In this document: piece by piece, positions 1 to 9,514 of the stretch
Layout: each line of letters opens with the position of its first letter
Numbering within the stretch: the stretch's first letter is position 1
Source of the DNA: Candidatus Shapirobacteria bacterium
GTDB taxonomy: Bacteria > Patescibacteriota > Microgenomatia > UBA12405
Direction of reading: 5' to 3'
Length of the DNA stretch: 36,088 nt
Assembly (NCBI GenBank): GCA_028700625.1
Contig: JAQVSI010000009.1
Location: forward strand, 1 to 36,088
Made by a program: the position numbers and the translations under genes
The notes under the pieces: generated by a model
Told to the model about the DNA's origin: nothing
The model's database searches: none
What the model saw: only the letters and a program-made list of their open reading frames with translations

Positions 1-2
1 CT

Positions 3-92
3 GCACTTCTAATTGGAGTAATTTGTGGAACTTATTCTTCAACTGGTGTCGCCATCCCCCTAGTCTTATTTTTTAAGAAAAAGAAAAAATAA
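3..92 (+). CDS. secF: SecF C-terminus (partial, 5' end outside window)
   Basis: Twenty-nine codons remain before the TAA at 90-92. The peptide contains GVICGTYSSTGVAIPLVLF followed by a lysine-rich tail. This is the last transmembrane segment and the G-T-Y-S-S signature typical of the C-terminus of SecF, the SecD partner that uses the proton motive force in Sec-dependent export. The basic tail after the last helix fits a cytoplasmic C-terminus. The gene converges on cca with one base between the two stop codons. Only the tail is visible, so a SecDF fusion cannot be excluded. Confidence 0.72.
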   Translation, partial: ALLIGVICGTYSSTGVAIPLVLFFKKKKK

Positions 93-93
93 A

Positions 94-1416
94 TTATTTT
101 TGCTCTTCTATTTTCTTCAGCAAAACTTCTCTTTCGTTTAATTTTGGTTTTTCTTCCACTTCTTTAAAAATTGCTTCTAAAACTTCACCGACTTTTCGAC
201 TTGGTTTTATTTTTAATATTTCCATTACATCTTTACCGTCAATTTTTAAGTCTTTAATCGAAAAAGGCTGTTTTTGTACCTCCACAATTCTTTCTTTAAA
301 AAGTTCCCATCTCCAACTGCTCTCTTTTGCCCCACTTCCAAGTCTATCAGCCCTTCTCAAACTAATCATTTCATCAATATAGTTTAAAGTTACGTTTCGA
401 ATAAATCTTCTCACTGCTTTGTCTGTTTGAGTGGCTTCAGTGGTAAACATGTGGTATCTCACTAATTTAAATAATTGTTCTAATTCTTTATTCGACAATT
501 TCAATCTTTTTCCAATTGAAACTGCTATTCTTGATCCAATAATTTCATGATTGTGAAAAGTTCTATCTTCTCCTTCTCCAATCATTGATTTTGGTTTCCC
601 CACATCGTGAAGTAAACAAGCCAGTTTTGTAATTGGATTTTTACTTTCACAATTATCCAAAGTTTTTAAATTATGAGTCCAAACATCATCAACATGATGA
701 CCTTTTTGAGCCATTTCGTAGCCATCCAACAATTCTGGAATTATTTCTTTTAATAATCCACAATTTTTTAATAAAGTTATTCCCTGTAAAGGATTCGGAG
801 AGACTAATATTTTAAATAATTCATCTCGAATTCTTTCACCAGCGATTTTTTTAATTAAATTAGCATTTTTTTGAATCGATTCAAAAGTTTTTTCTTCAAT
901 TAAAAATCCAATTTGGCTAGCAATTCTAATTGCTCTCATCATCCTCAAAGCATCTTCCTTAAATCGTTTGTCGGGATCACCGACCGCCCTAATAATTTTA
1001 TTATCCAAATCATTTTGTCCACCATACAAATCGATTATTTTTTTATCCCAATCTAAAGCAATCGCATTTATAGTAAAATCCCTTCTCTCCAAATCTTCTG
1101 TTAAAGTTTCTCCCCATTTAATTTCATCTGGATGTCGAAAGTCAGAATAACCAACATCAGTTCTAAAAGTAGTCACTTCAAAAATATCATCACCATCAAC
1201 AATACTAATTGTCCCAAATTTATTATTATAAAAACTATTTTTTGGAAATATCTTTTGAATCTCTTCTGGTTTTAAATTGGTTGTAAAATCCCAGTCTTTT
1301 ACTTCTCTTTTCAAAATAAGGTCGCGAACAGCCCCACCGACTATATAAATTTCAGCTTTATTTTCTCTAAATTTATTAATTAATTTGTCTACTTTTATGG
1401 GAATATTAAACTCCAT
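94..1416 (-). CDS. cca: CCA-adding tRNA nucleotidyltransferase / poly(A) polymerase family
   Basis: Adds or repairs the 3' CCA of tRNAs. The N-terminal class II nucleotidyltransferase head carries GGAVRD and the metal-binding DWD (in VKDWDFTT). It is followed by the RRDFTINAIA and DALRMMRAIRIASQ elements that bind nucleotide and tRNA. An HD domain (HDVGKP) sits near the middle, then the C-terminal tail domain; total 440 aa, normal for HD-containing bacterial enzymes. The reading frame can be extended to a TTG at 1455, but the ATG at 1416 is preferred because a TAAAAT box lies 5 nt before it, the pattern seen across this window. The tRNA-Gln gene at 18.5 kb encodes no CCA, so this activity is needed. 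It is divergent from recJ. Confidence 0.93.
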   Translation of the reverse strand: MEFNIPIKVDKLINKFRENKAEIYIVGGAVRDLILKREVKDWDFTTNLKPEEIQKIFPKNSFYNNKFGTISIVDGDDIFEVTTFRTDVGYSDFRHPDEIKWGETLTEDLERRDFTINAIALDWDKKIIDLYGGQNDLDNKIIRAVGDPDKRFKEDALRMMRAIRIASQIGFLIEEKTFESIQKNANLIKKIAGERIRDELFKILVSPNPLQGITLLKNCGLLKEIIPELLDGYEMAQKGHHVDDVWTHNLKTLDNCESKNPITKLACLLHDVGKPKSMIGEGEDRTFHNHEIIGSRIAVSIGKRLKLSNKELEQLFKLVRYHMFTTEATQTDKAVRRFIRNVTLNYIDEMISLRRADRLGSGAKESSWRWELFKERIVEVQKQPFSIKDLKIDGKDVMEILKIKPSRKVGEVLEAIFKEVEEKPKLNEREVLLKKIEEQK

Positions 1417-1421
1417 GCCCA

Positions 1422-1427
1422 ATTTTA
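1422..1427 (-). promoter_or_regulatory. -10 box of cca (leaderless start)
   Basis: On the minus strand TAAAAT is followed by TTGGGC-type spacing and then the ATG at 1416, leaving 5 nt between box and start. Transcription would start on or next to the A of the ATG. The tRNA-binding protein gene at 31.3 kb has the same arrangement (TAGAAT then TGGGC then ATG). Confidence 0.55.
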
Positions 1428-1467
1428 CTATATTATTCAAACAAAAAGTGTACAATTTAATATTCAG

Positions 1468-3078
1468 ATGTTTTCACAAATAATTTTAAAAAATAAAAAA
1501 ATTATTGATAATTCGCTCTCCGAGTCGGATTTTCTTGATGTTTTATTAAAAAATCGCCATATAAAAAAATCAAATCAAGAAGATTTTTTTAAACCTCATT
1601 TTCCTCAAGATTCGGATTTTAATGTTTCTAAAAAAGAAATAAAAAAAGCCGTTGATAGGGTAAAAAAAGCCATAAAAAATAATGAAAATATTTTAATCTA
1701 CGGTGATTACGATGTTGACGGTATTACTTCTACTGCTATTCTTTGGCAGGTTTTATACCAACTTGGCGCCAAGATTTTACCTTTTGTTCCAGATAGGGAA
1801 ATCGATGGTTATGGCATTAAAGCTCAATCTTTTTTTGATTTTGAAACTCAAAAAAATCTTCATTTTGATCTTTTAATTACTGTTGATAACGGCATTGTGG
1901 CCAACAAAGAATTAGCTAAAATTTCTAAAAAAAATACAGACATTATTATTATTGATCACCATTTACCAACAGAAAAATTACCAGAAGTTTTTGCCACTAT
2001 TCATTCAACCGATTTTTCCGGATCAGCTCTTTCTTGGTTTTTTGCTTCTCTTTTCAATAAAAATGCCGACCTTGGTCTGGCTGCGGCTGGTGCTGTAGCC
2101 GATTGTGTTCCCCTAATTGGTATTAATCGTAATATTGTTGTTCATGGTCTTAAATCTCTTAGATTAAACCCTAATCCAGGTATTAAAAAATTAATCGAAA
2201 TTAGTGCTATCAAGCAAGATTCTTTATCAACTTATGATTTAGGTTTTGTTATTGGCCCTCGTATTAATGCTGTTGGTCGTTTGTCTAATCCAACTGAAGC
2301 CTTACGTCTATTATGTAGTCAAAATTCAGAACAAGCTTCAAAATATGCCAAAAATTTGGATAAATTTAATAAAGACCGCCAAACTATTCAAAAGGACAAT
2401 CTTGAAATTGCTGAAAAAAATAATTTAAATAATAAAAATAAATTAGTTTTTATCGCTCATAAAGAATTTTTACCAGGAATTATCGGTCTAATTGCTGGTC
2501 GTCTAACTGAAAAATATTATCTACCTTCCATAATTATTAGTGTTGGTAAAGAATATTCCAAAGCCTCTTGTCGTTCAGTTAAAGAATTAAATATTATCGA
2601 AACTCTTCGTAATTTTAATGATGAACTTGTTGAATTGGGTGGTCATGCTGGTGCTGCTGGTTTTACTATTAAAACCGAAAATATTGCCAAATTTCAGAAA
2701 AAAATTACCAATTTTATAAACAAACAACTTAAAGACATCGACTTAAAACCCTCAATTGTCGTCGAAGCAGAGATGAAGTTATCAGCTGTTAATCTTAAAA
2801 ATTGTCATCTTATTAATAAATTTGAACCGTTCGGTATTGATAATAATAAACCTTTGTTTTTATTTAAAGATGTCGTTATTACTCAAAAAAGAGTCATTGG
2901 TTCCACTGGTGACCATCTAAAATTAAAATTTGACGATATTGACGCCGTTGCTTTTAAAAAAGGGGATTTAGGTAAAACTCTAAAAGTCAGCGATTCGATT
3001 AACCTCATCGCCTCCCTCGATTTAAATACTTGGAATGGCACTACTTCTCCTCAACTTATAATTAAAGAGATTTTTTGA
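1468..3078 (+). CDS. recJ: Single-stranded-DNA-specific exonuclease RecJ
   Basis: 5'-3' ssDNA exonuclease of recombination and mismatch/base-excision repair, cytoplasmic. A DHH phosphoesterase core is visible: motif I GDYDVDG at residues 79-85, a VDNG motif near 139-142, and DHH at 163-165. The DHHA1 domain follows with GGHAGAAGF near residue 390, then a C-terminal OB-like domain ending LIIKEIF. At 536 aa it is close to the usual 550-580 aa. The ATG at 1468 has a weak TTTAAT box at 1456-1461, 6 nt upstream, and no Shine-Dalgarno. It ends in TGA, which helps show that TGA is a stop in this organism. It is divergent from cca. Confidence 0.94.
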   Translation: MFSQIILKNKKIIDNSLSESDFLDVLLKNRHIKKSNQEDFFKPHFPQDSDFNVSKKEIKKAVDRVKKAIKNNENILIYGDYDVDGITSTAILWQVLYQLGAKILPFVPDREIDGYGIKAQSFFDFETQKNLHFDLLITVDNGIVANKELAKISKKNTDIIIIDHHLPTEKLPEVFATIHSTDFSGSALSWFFASLFNKNADLGLAAAGAVADCVPLIGINRNIVVHGLKSLRLNPNPGIKKLIEISAIKQDSLSTYDLGFVIGPRINAVGRLSNPTEALRLLCSQNSEQASKYAKNLDKFNKDRQTIQKDNLEIAEKNNLNNKNKLVFIAHKEFLPGIIGLIAGRLTEKYYLPSIIISVGKEYSKASCRSVKELNIIETLRNFNDELVELGGHAGAAGFTIKTENIAKFQKKITNFINKQLKDIDLKPSIVVEAEMKLSAVNLKNCHLINKFEPFGIDNNKPLFLFKDVVITQKRVIGSTGDHLKLKFDDIDAVAFKKGDLGKTLKVSDSINLIASLDLNTWNGTTSPQLIIKEIF

Positions 3079-3135
3079 ACTCATTTAACCAACCTTATTG
3101 TGGTGATAATTCGTATTAATAAGCTTTTTTTTTGC

Positions 3136-3141
3136 TAAAAT
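3136..3141 (+). promoter_or_regulatory. Extended -10 box of aspS
   Basis: TGCTAAAAT (extended -10, TGn + TAAAAT) lies 6 nt before the ATG at 3148 in the 69-bp gap after recJ. No convincing TTGACA is seen 17 bp upstream. The spacing predicts a leaderless transcript and supports ATG 3148 over the in-frame ATG at 3160. Confidence 0.55.
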
Positions 3142-3147
3142 ACTCCT

Positions 3148-4944
3148 ATGGAAAGAACAATGGCAAAAGAATGTCTCCAAAAGATTGGAGAAAAAGTTTT
3201 AGTTCAAGGTTGGGTCAGTAATATTCGTGACCATGGACAACTTATCTTTATTGAATTTAGAGATTGGAGTGGTAATGTTCAAATTATCATTGACGCTAAT
3301 AATAATCCCCAAATTCATCAATCAGCCTCAACACTGGGCATGGAATGGGTCATTGAGGTTGAAGGTAGTGTTATTAAAAGAGATGAAAAAGCCGTCAATA
3401 AAAAAATAAAAACTGGAACTATCGAAATTGTTTGTGAAAAATTAACAGTTTTAAACAAAAGTGAAGTTTCTCCTTTTCCTCTCGACACCGATGGTATTGA
3501 ATTAGACGAATCTCTTAGACTTAAATATCGTTATCTCGATTTACGTCGTCCTAGACTTGCCAAAATTATCCAAGATAAACATAAATATATTTTAGCCGTC
3601 AGAAACTGGATGGATAAAAATGCTTTTACTGAAATTATTACTCCTCTTCTTACTACTACTTCACCAGAAGGTGCCAGGGATTTTTTAATTCCTTCTCGTG
3701 TTCACAAAGGCAAATTTTTCGTTCTTCCTCAAGCCCCTCAACAGTTCAAGCAATTATTAATGGTTTCTGGTGTTGATAAATATTTTCAAATTGCTCCTTG
3801 CATGCGAGACGAAGACCCTCGGGCCGATCGCCATGCTGGTGCTTTCTATCAAATTGACATCGAAATGAGTTTTCCTACTATCGATAAAATTTTTTCCACT
3901 GCTGAAAATTTAATCAAAGACACTTACCAAGTTGTTGCTCCTCAAAAAACTATTGCTAAATTTCCTTTTCCTCGAATTCCCTTTAAAGAAGCCATGAATA
4001 AATATGGTAGTGATAAACCAGACACCCGTTTTGGTCTAGAGCTTCAAGATCTTACTGAAATTATCAAAGGGAAAAGTGAATTTAATGTTTTTAATAGTGC
4101 TGAAACTATTAAATGTATTGTTGCTCGAAAATGTGGTGAATTTAGCAAAACTCAAATTGAAAAATTAGAAAATCTAGCCAAAGAAAAGGGTGCTAAAGGT
4201 TTAGCTTACACCAAAGTCATTGATGGTGGTTTAGATACTGGTGTGGCTCGATTTTTTGACCCAAAACTACAACAAGAAATTATTAAAAATACTTCTGCCA
4301 ATATGGGCGATTTAATTCTTTTTATTGCTGATAATTTAACTATTACCAATAAAGTTCTTGGTCAAATCCGTTTAATGTTGGGAGACCTTCTAAAACTTAG
4401 AGACCCTAATATTTTATATTTTAATTGGATTACCGGTTTTCCTTTCTATGAAATCAATGATGAAGGCAAATTAGATTTTGGCCATAATCCTTTTTCAATG
4501 CCTCAAGGTGGAATGGAATCTTTAAAAAATAAAGATCCTTTAAATATTGAGTCTTATCAATATGACCTAACCTTAAACGGTTTTGAATTAGCTTCTGGTT
4601 CAATTCGTAATCACGAACCAGAAACTCTAGTTAAAGCTTTTGAGATTGTTGGTTATGGCAGGGAAGAAGTTATTAAAAAGTTCGGTGGTATGTATAGTGC
4701 TTTTCATTATGGAGCTCCACCTCATGGTGGCTGGGCTATTGGTTTAGATCGTCTTTTAATGTTGCTTCTAGATGAACCAAATATTCGTGATATTTATGCT
4801 TTTCCTCTAAACTCAAGTGGAGTCGACTTATTAATGAATGCTCCAAGTGAAATTGATCAAAAACAATTAGACGATGTTGGTCTTATGTTAAAACCAGAAA
4901 CAAAAGCAGTTCTAAAAGAAAATGATTCAGATTTTAAAGCATAA
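3148..4944 (+). CDS. aspS: Aspartyl-tRNA synthetase (bacterial type)
   Basis: Charges tRNA-Asp (possibly also tRNA-Asn if non-discriminating). The N-terminal OB-fold anticodon domain contains [14 protein letters not shown]. The class II catalytic core follows with [25 protein letters not shown] and the [14 protein letters not shown] stretch. The [11 protein letters not shown] region begins the bacterial-specific GAD insertion, and motif 3 is GLDRLLMLL near residue 530. Its 598 aa with a GAD domain is typical of bacterial AspRS rather than the short archaeal form. The last 23 nt overlap the start of the downstream carboxypeptidase gene, suggesting cotranscription. GatCAB, which would tell whether Asn-tRNA is made indirectly, is outside the window. 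Confidence 0.96.
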   Translation: MERTMAKECLQKIGEKVLVQGWVSNIRDHGQLIFIEFRDWSGNVQIIIDANNNPQIHQSASTLGMEWVIEVEGSVIKRDEKAVNKKIKTGTIEIVCEKLTVLNKSEVSPFPLDTDGIELDESLRLKYRYLDLRRPRLAKIIQDKHKYILAVRNWMDKNAFTEIITPLLTTTSPEGARDFLIPSRVHKGKFFVLPQAPQQFKQLLMVSGVDKYFQIAPCMRDEDPRADRHAGAFYQIDIEMSFPTIDKIFSTAENLIKDTYQVVAPQKTIAKFPFPRIPFKEAMNKYGSDKPDTRFGLELQDLTEIIKGKSEFNVFNSAETIKCIVARKCGEFSKTQIEKLENLAKEKGAKGLAYTKVIDGGLDTGVARFFDPKLQQEIIKNTSANMGDLILFIADNLTITNKVLGQIRLMLGDLLKLRDPNILYFNWITGFPFYEINDEGKLDFGHNPFSMPQGGMESLKNKDPLNIESYQYDLTLNGFELASGSIRNHEPETLVKAFEIVGYGREEVIKKFGGMYSAFHYGAPPHGGWAIGLDRLLMLLLDEPNIRDIYAFPLNSSGVDLLMNAPSEIDQKQLDDVGLMLKPETKAVLKENDSDFKA

Positions 4945-5845
4945 ACCATTTGAAGTTATTATTATTTTTTTAATTGCTTTTTTAAATTTATTTTGGCTTC
5001 CAACTTTTAGTTTTTGGGATATATATCCCAAAAATTTTTCTTTTTTTAAAAGCAGTAATTTGATAGAATATAAACATCCTCCTAAGGTTTATTCAAAATT
5101 ATCAGCAAATCCTCAATTAAGTTCTCAACATTATGTTCTTTTAGATGCAATTACCAATACTATTGTTTTGTCTCAAAATAAAGACAATCGCATATATCCT
5201 GCTTCAACCACAAAACTAATAACAGCCTTAACTGCTTTAAATATTTACCCCTTAGATGAAGAGATTACTATTAAAGAAGAGTATAAAGAGGGGAAAGTAA
5301 TGGAATTAAAATTAGACGAAAAAATTACCATCAAATCTCTTGTCACTGCTCTTTTAGTCTATTCAGCTAACGATTCTGCTTTTACTTTGGCCAATCATCA
5401 TCAACTCGGAGTTATCGGTTTTATTAATGAAATGAATTTAATTGCCCAAAAATATAATTTAAAAAATACCCATTTTACTAACTTTGATGGTATTCATAAC
5501 GAAAATCATTATTCCACTGCCTACGATCTTTCTCAAATAGCCAGAATTGCTATAAAAAATCCAGTTGTAATAGAGACTGTTAAAAAAAAGAATATTTTTG
5601 TCGAAGATATTGATAAAACTATCAAACACGAACTTACTTCAACTAATGAACTACTTGGAATTGTTCCTGAGATCGAAGGTTTAAAAACTGGTTGGACACC
5701 AGAAGCAGGGGGTTCTTTTATTGGTCTAATAAATTTAAATGGGCACTATTTAATTAGTGTGGTTGCTCAAAGCGAAGATCGTTTTACTGACACTAAAAAA
5801 ATCATTGATTGGGCTAAGGGTAATGTTTTTTGGCAAACTTACTAG
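4922..5845 (+). CDS. dacA: Serine-type D-Ala-D-Ala carboxypeptidase (peptidase S11)
   Basis: Trims the terminal D-Ala of peptidoglycan stem peptides on the outer face of the membrane. An uncleaved signal or anchor helix spans about residues 10-28 ([15 protein letters not shown]). The three penicillin-binding motifs are all present in order: SxxK as STTK at 95-98, SxN as SAN at 148-150, and KTG at 255-257. At 307 aa it lacks the long C-terminal beta domain and amphipathic anchor of E. coli PBP5, so membrane attachment is N-terminal. The ATG lies inside aspS (out of frame), and I see neither a -10 box nor a Shine-Dalgarno there, so translation is probably coupled to aspS. It converges on the next gene with a 6-nt gap and no terminator. 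Confidence 0.9.
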   Translation: MIQILKHKPFEVIIIFLIAFLNLFWLPTFSFWDIYPKNFSFFKSSNLIEYKHPPKVYSKLSANPQLSSQHYVLLDAITNTIVLSQNKDNRIYPASTTKLITALTALNIYPLDEEITIKEEYKEGKVMELKLDEKITIKSLVTALLVYSANDSAFTLANHHQLGVIGFINEMNLIAQKYNLKNTHFTNFDGIHNENHYSTAYDLSQIARIAIKNPVVIETVKKKNIFVEDIDKTIKHELTSTNELLGIVPEIEGLKTGWTPEAGGSFIGLINLNGHYLISVVAQSEDRFTDTKKIIDWAKGNVFWQTY

Positions 5846-5851
5846 GGACCT

Positions 5852-6898
5852 TTATTGTCTTGAAATATATTTATCTGTTACCGCAGAAACAAAGGCTACA
5901 AAGTTATTATCGCCCTTAAATATATATATTGGTTGGAGATATTGAGTTAGTGTTATAGGTTCATAATAAGCCAATTGAATTTCTCTAATTGTTACGTTTT
6001 CCGAATTAATATCTGACGAAGGCCAATAATTACCATTTTTTAAATTTTCTATAGCCTGTTCTACTGTTTTTACTGGATAAGTAGAAAAAGATTCTCTGTC
6101 AATATTTGCATATTTAAAACTAGCCTCAATTATTTGTTTATCATTATTTTCATCTCCAGAAACCAAAACTGAAACAGATGCTTCACCTGTTTGGGGCGAA
6201 GTTATCTCCCATTTATCTTCTAATTTTTTTCTATAGAAATCAACTCTAACAACATTTGCCTCGGATTGAGCTAAAACTGATTTCAAGTTTCCATCTGCAA
6301 TCTGCCAATAACTTATTTTTTTTTCTCCATTTTTTAAATCATCAGTGTATTTATCGCCAGATTCTAAAAAAGAAGCCGCAATTTCTATGGCTTTAACTTT
6401 ATTTGGCACATTTTTTGCTTCCAAAATGGAAGAATCTTCTAAGTATGGGTATTTTAATTTAAAGTCACCTTGTAAAACATTTATAGTCAACGTTTTATTA
6501 TTTTTTTCATTTTTAAATTCGTAAATACCTTCACCAATTTCATTAGGATCACTTTCAAATCCAAACTGTTTTGCTATTTCTTTTCCTTCTTCAAAAGCTA
6601 AAATTTTTGTTGTTGATCTGTAAATAATATAGACTTTAGATTGATCACTAAAAGATGGTGTTTTGTCATCAGTAAATTCAAAAGTAAACCTCTTATTTTC
6701 AAACTGTTTTTCCGGGAAGATAATCTTTGGTAAAGCTCCATACCTAACTGTTGGGGCTATATATTTTGGGTGAGCCAATTTATAAGCCTTAATGGAAATT
6801 GAACCAATTGACCATATTAATATAAATGCAATTAAACCAGACCCTCCATATTTAATTATTTTCCGACTAGCATCGGCAGTATAGGTTAAAGAAGACAT
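5852..6898 (-). CDS. Membrane-anchored hypothetical protein, large extracytoplasmic part
   Basis: I do not recognise the family. The 348-aa product has a short basic N-terminus, one transmembrane helix at about residues 18-36 (YGGSGLIAFILIWSIGSIS), then a roughly 310-aa polar domain with no Cys and no obvious enzyme motif. The last 50 residues (TIREIQLAYYEPITLTQYLQPIYIFKG) resemble the closing beta-strands of PepSY/YycI-like extracytoplasmic domains; this is only a weak impression. N-in/C-out topology is inferred. It is divergent from gltX with 33 bp between the two start codons, and a TAAAAT box 6 nt before its ATG supports this start. Confidence 0.75.
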   Translation of the reverse strand: MSSLTYTADASRKIIKYGGSGLIAFILIWSIGSISIKAYKLAHPKYIAPTVRYGALPKIIFPEKQFENKRFTFEFTDDKTPSFSDQSKVYIIYRSTTKILAFEEGKEIAKQFGFESDPNEIGEGIYEFKNEKNNKTLTINVLQGDFKLKYPYLEDSSILEAKNVPNKVKAIEIAASFLESGDKYTDDLKNGEKKISYWQIADGNLKSVLAQSEANVVRVDFYRKKLEDKWEITSPQTGEASVSVLVSGDENNDKQIIEASFKYANIDRESFSTYPVKTVEQAIENLKNGNYWPSSDINSENVTIREIQLAYYEPITLTQYLQPIYIFKGDNNFVAFVSAVTDKYISRQ

Positions 6899-6904
6899 AA
6901 AAAT

Positions 6905-6926
6905 ATTTTACACTAAATGGTAAAAT
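6905..6926. promoter_or_regulatory. Back-to-back -10 boxes of the 6898(-) gene and gltX
   Basis: The minus-strand TAAAAT occupies 6905-6910 and the plus-strand TGGTAAAAT has its hexamer at 6921-6926. The two hexamers are 10 bp apart. Each lies 5-6 nt from its start codon (6898 minus, 6932 plus), so any -35 region of one gene lies near or inside the other gene's 5' end. The same 10-bp spacing recurs at the trmD/glycosyltransferase junction. Confidence 0.55.
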
Positions 6927-6931
6927 TAGCC

Positions 6932-8371
6932 ATGATCGACAATAAAACAGTAAGAACAAGAATCGCCCCTAGTCCAACAGGAGAACTCCATATTGGAACA
7001 TTAAGAACTCTTCTTTACGATTATGCTTTAGCCAGAAAATATAACGGTCAATTTATTTTTCGTCTAGAAGACACCGATCAAAAACGCTATGTCACAGGTT
7101 CAGAAAAAAGATTATTAAAAACAATTAATGCTTATGGTTTGAATTGGGACGAAGGTCCAGATATTGGGGGTCCTTTTGGTCCTTATGTTCAAACTGAGCG
7201 TCTAGAAATCTACAATAAATACATTAAAGAGTTAATAGATAAAGGTTTCGCTTATTACTGTTTTTGTAGCCAGGAAAGATTAGATAATCTTCGTGTCACT
7301 CAAAAAGCTTCCCAAAAAATACCTCGCTATGATCAACATTGTCTTAAATTATCTAAGGATGAAATTCAAAAAAACTTAGATAATAAAGTTTCTTACACTA
7401 TTCGCCTGATTGTTCCTAAAAATGAGACCATTATTTTTGAAGATGCAATTCGGGGTAAGATAAAATTCAATACCAACGAAATTGATGACCAGGTTTTAAT
7501 TAAGTCAAACGGAATTCCGACTTATCATTTTGCTGCTGTAGTTGACGATCATTTAATGAAAATTACTCATGTTTTTCGAGGGGAAGAATGGCTTACTTCT
7601 ACTCCAAAACATCTCTTACTTTATAGATACTTTGGCTGGGAAGCACCTATATTTGCCCATCTTACTGTTTTATTAAATCCAGATGGTAAAGGTAAAATGA
7701 GTAAAAGATCTGGTTCAACTCATGCCAAAACTTTTCTAGAGGAAGGTTATCTACCAGAAGCTATGTTGAATTTTTTAATGCTTCTTGGTTGGAACCCTGG
7801 CACTGAAAAAGAGTTTTTTACCCTAGAAGAATTTATTAAAGAATTTGACATTAGTCATCTTCATAAAAAATCACCAATTTTTGATAGAAAAAAATTAGAT
7901 TATATTAATGGTTATTATCTTCGTCAAAAAAACGACGAAGAGTTATCAGTTTTATTCAAGAAATTTTTACCTCAAGCCTCAGATGACCAAATAAAAATCT
8001 TAATTCCGGTTTTAAAAGAAAGAATAGTTAAACTTTCCGATTTACCAATTCAAACTAAATTTTTATTTGAAAATATTGAATATGAAAAATCTCTTCTTTT
8101 AGAATATAAAGATAAAATTCTTGACTCGAAATTAGTAATAGACATGCTTCGTAAAACCAAAGAATTTTTTAATGATTTTAGTAATCTACAAGAAAGATTA
8201 ACTAATTTAATTAAAGAAAATAATTGGAACATAGGGGAGTATTTTATGGTATTTAGAGTTGCTATTTGCGGATCAAAGTTTACTCCACCAATAGTCGATT
8301 GTCTACCGGCATTAGGACAAGAAAAAACTTTAAAAAAACTTGAAATTGCCATTTCAAAACTAACCAATTAA
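6932..8371 (+). CDS. gltX: Glutamyl-tRNA synthetase
   Basis: Class I synthetase that charges tRNA-Glu. The N-terminal catalytic domain has TRIAPSPTGELHIGTLRT (HIGH-type motif as HIGT). The KMSKR signature is KGKMSKRSGS near residue 255. YYCFCS within the connective region carries two Cys of a possible zinc site. The C-terminal alpha-helical anticodon-binding half completes 479 aa, the usual size. The ATG at 6932 is preferred over the in-frame ATG at 6917 because TGGTAAAAT ends 5 nt before it. The enzyme may be non-discriminating and also glutamylate the tRNA-Gln found here, with an amidotransferase finishing the job, as in many bacteria without GlnRS; that is inference only. Confidence 0.95.
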   Translation: MIDNKTVRTRIAPSPTGELHIGTLRTLLYDYALARKYNGQFIFRLEDTDQKRYVTGSEKRLLKTINAYGLNWDEGPDIGGPFGPYVQTERLEIYNKYIKELIDKGFAYYCFCSQERLDNLRVTQKASQKIPRYDQHCLKLSKDEIQKNLDNKVSYTIRLIVPKNETIIFEDAIRGKIKFNTNEIDDQVLIKSNGIPTYHFAAVVDDHLMKITHVFRGEEWLTSTPKHLLLYRYFGWEAPIFAHLTVLLNPDGKGKMSKRSGSTHAKTFLEEGYLPEAMLNFLMLLGWNPGTEKEFFTLEEFIKEFDISHLHKKSPIFDRKKLDYINGYYLRQKNDEELSVLFKKFLPQASDDQIKILIPVLKERIVKLSDLPIQTKFLFENIEYEKSLLLEYKDKILDSKLVIDMLRKTKEFFNDFSNLQERLTNLIKENNWNIGEYFMVFRVAICGSKFTPPIVDCLPALGQEKTLKKLEIAISKLTN

Positions 8372-8387
8372 CTGCTAAACTAATATT

Positions 8388-9164
8388 GTGTTAATTATAT
8401 TACTACTATTTTTTTTAGTTTTTCCTTCTAAAATTTCTGCTATTCCAACTGTCACTATAAATTCTGCTCCAGATGTTGTCACTGCTGGAACCACTTTTCC
8501 TGTTACTTTTACTATAAATGAGGCCAGTAGTAGCGCCTCTTATGTATATAAATTTTTTGGAGGAGTAGACTCTGATGTCTCCAAAATTACCGGTGGTCCA
8601 GATTTATTTTATACCAGTAGTTGGGTAAATTTTCCTCAGGTCACATTAAGTTCTGGTATTTCTAATGTCTTTAGTGGGTATGCTTTTATAAAACCAGATG
8701 CTTTAACTAGTGTTTTTAACTTAAAAATAAAAATTGCATTAACTACAAATACTAATACTGGTTTCACTAGTCCATCTTTTTTGATAGATGTTATTGCTGC
8801 TTCTCCAACTCAAACTCCAACAATGTCTCCAACCTTAATCCCAACTTCAACTCCAATCCCAATAAATACTCCTACTTCAACTATAAAACCCACCGCCACT
8901 CCAACCATCGATTTAAATAAATACACTCCATCCCCAAATGCTTCCGTTTCTGCTGTTCTAGAGCCAACAGAAACCGTCCAAGTCATCATTCCAACTCAAG
9001 AACCAACTATTATTTCAATTGAAGATTCCGGTTTAGTTTTAGGTGAAGATACTTCTCAAAAAAATATTCTTCCTCTGATTTTCATTTGCTTAGGTGGTTT
9101 ATTTTTGTTAACCCCTCTAATTATTGCTAAGATTAAATCAAGATCAAATGAAAAAAATAATTAA
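8388..9164 (+). CDS. Cell-surface protein with Pro/Thr-rich stalk and C-terminal anchor
   Basis: Starts with GTG, preceded by TGCTAAACT 6 nt upstream. A hydrophobic signal peptide (IILLLFFLVF) ends near the A-x-A-like SKISA at about residue 18. Residues 20-140 form an all-beta, Ig/cohesin-like domain (VTAGTTFPVTFTINEASS). Residues 143-195 are a low-complexity stalk with repeated P-T-x-T-P and TPTS patterns, like CPR and archaeal S-layer-associated proteins. A transmembrane helix near residues 229-250 is followed by the basic tail KIKSRSNEKNN. No LPxTG sortase motif is present, so it is membrane-anchored. The stalk may be O-glycosylated. Ligand unknown. The 3' end overlaps the VanZ-like gene by 17 nt. 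Confidence 0.8.
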   Translation: MLIILLLFFLVFPSKISAIPTVTINSAPDVVTAGTTFPVTFTINEASSSASYVYKFFGGVDSDVSKITGGPDLFYTSSWVNFPQVTLSSGISNVFSGYAFIKPDALTSVFNLKIKIALTTNTNTGFTSPSFLIDVIAASPTQTPTMSPTLIPTSTPIPINTPTSTIKPTATPTIDLNKYTPSPNASVSAVLEPTETVQVIIPTQEPTIISIEDSGLVLGEDTSQKNILPLIFICLGGLFLLTPLIIAKIKSRSNEKNN

Positions 9165-9510
9165 ATTTATACCAGCCATAATTTGGATGTTTGTTATTTT
9201 CTATTTTTCCTCAAGACAAACTACCGGTATAGGCACTAGTGCCACAGATCGTTTTTTAATTCTCAAATCTTTTCACTTAATTGAATATGCTTTTTTAGCT
9301 ATATTATTTTCGTTTGCCATTTATGAAAAAAAAGTTATATTCTTAACTGCCTATTTATACGCTATTTCTGATGAATTTCATCAATATTTTGTTCCTGGCC
9401 GCACTGGTCGTTTTAGAGACACTTTAATCGATTTAATTGGAATTCTAATCGGTATTTTTATTTTTAATAAGATTTTTCCTTTAATAAAAAAGAAAATTCA
9501 TTTATACTGA
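9148..9510 (+). CDS. VanZ-like integral membrane protein
   Basis: A 120-aa protein with about four transmembrane helices and the VanZ family signature: FHLIEYAFLAILF (H-x-x-E-Y) and DEFHQYFVPGRTGRFRDTLIDLIG (D-E-x-H-Q-x-F-x-P-G-R, then D-x-x-x-D). VanZ-like proteins are linked to low-level teicoplanin resistance and to envelope functions, but most chromosomal members have no known reaction. The ATG at 9148 is chosen over an upstream TTG at 9124 because it starts MKKIIKFIPAIIW, a normal signal-anchor start. It overlaps the upstream surface-protein gene, so the two are probably translated from one message. Confidence 0.86.
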   Translation: MKKIIKFIPAIIWMFVIFYFSSRQTTGIGTSATDRFLILKSFHLIEYAFLAILFSFAIYEKKVIFLTAYLYAISDEFHQYFVPGRTGRFRDTLIDLIGILIGIFIFNKIFPLIKKKIHLY

Positions 9511-9514
9511 TATT

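Noticed and set aside
8050-8367. 105-codon minus-strand frame within gltX
   Set aside because: Entirely inside the conserved gltX coding sequence, with no promoter; a shadow.
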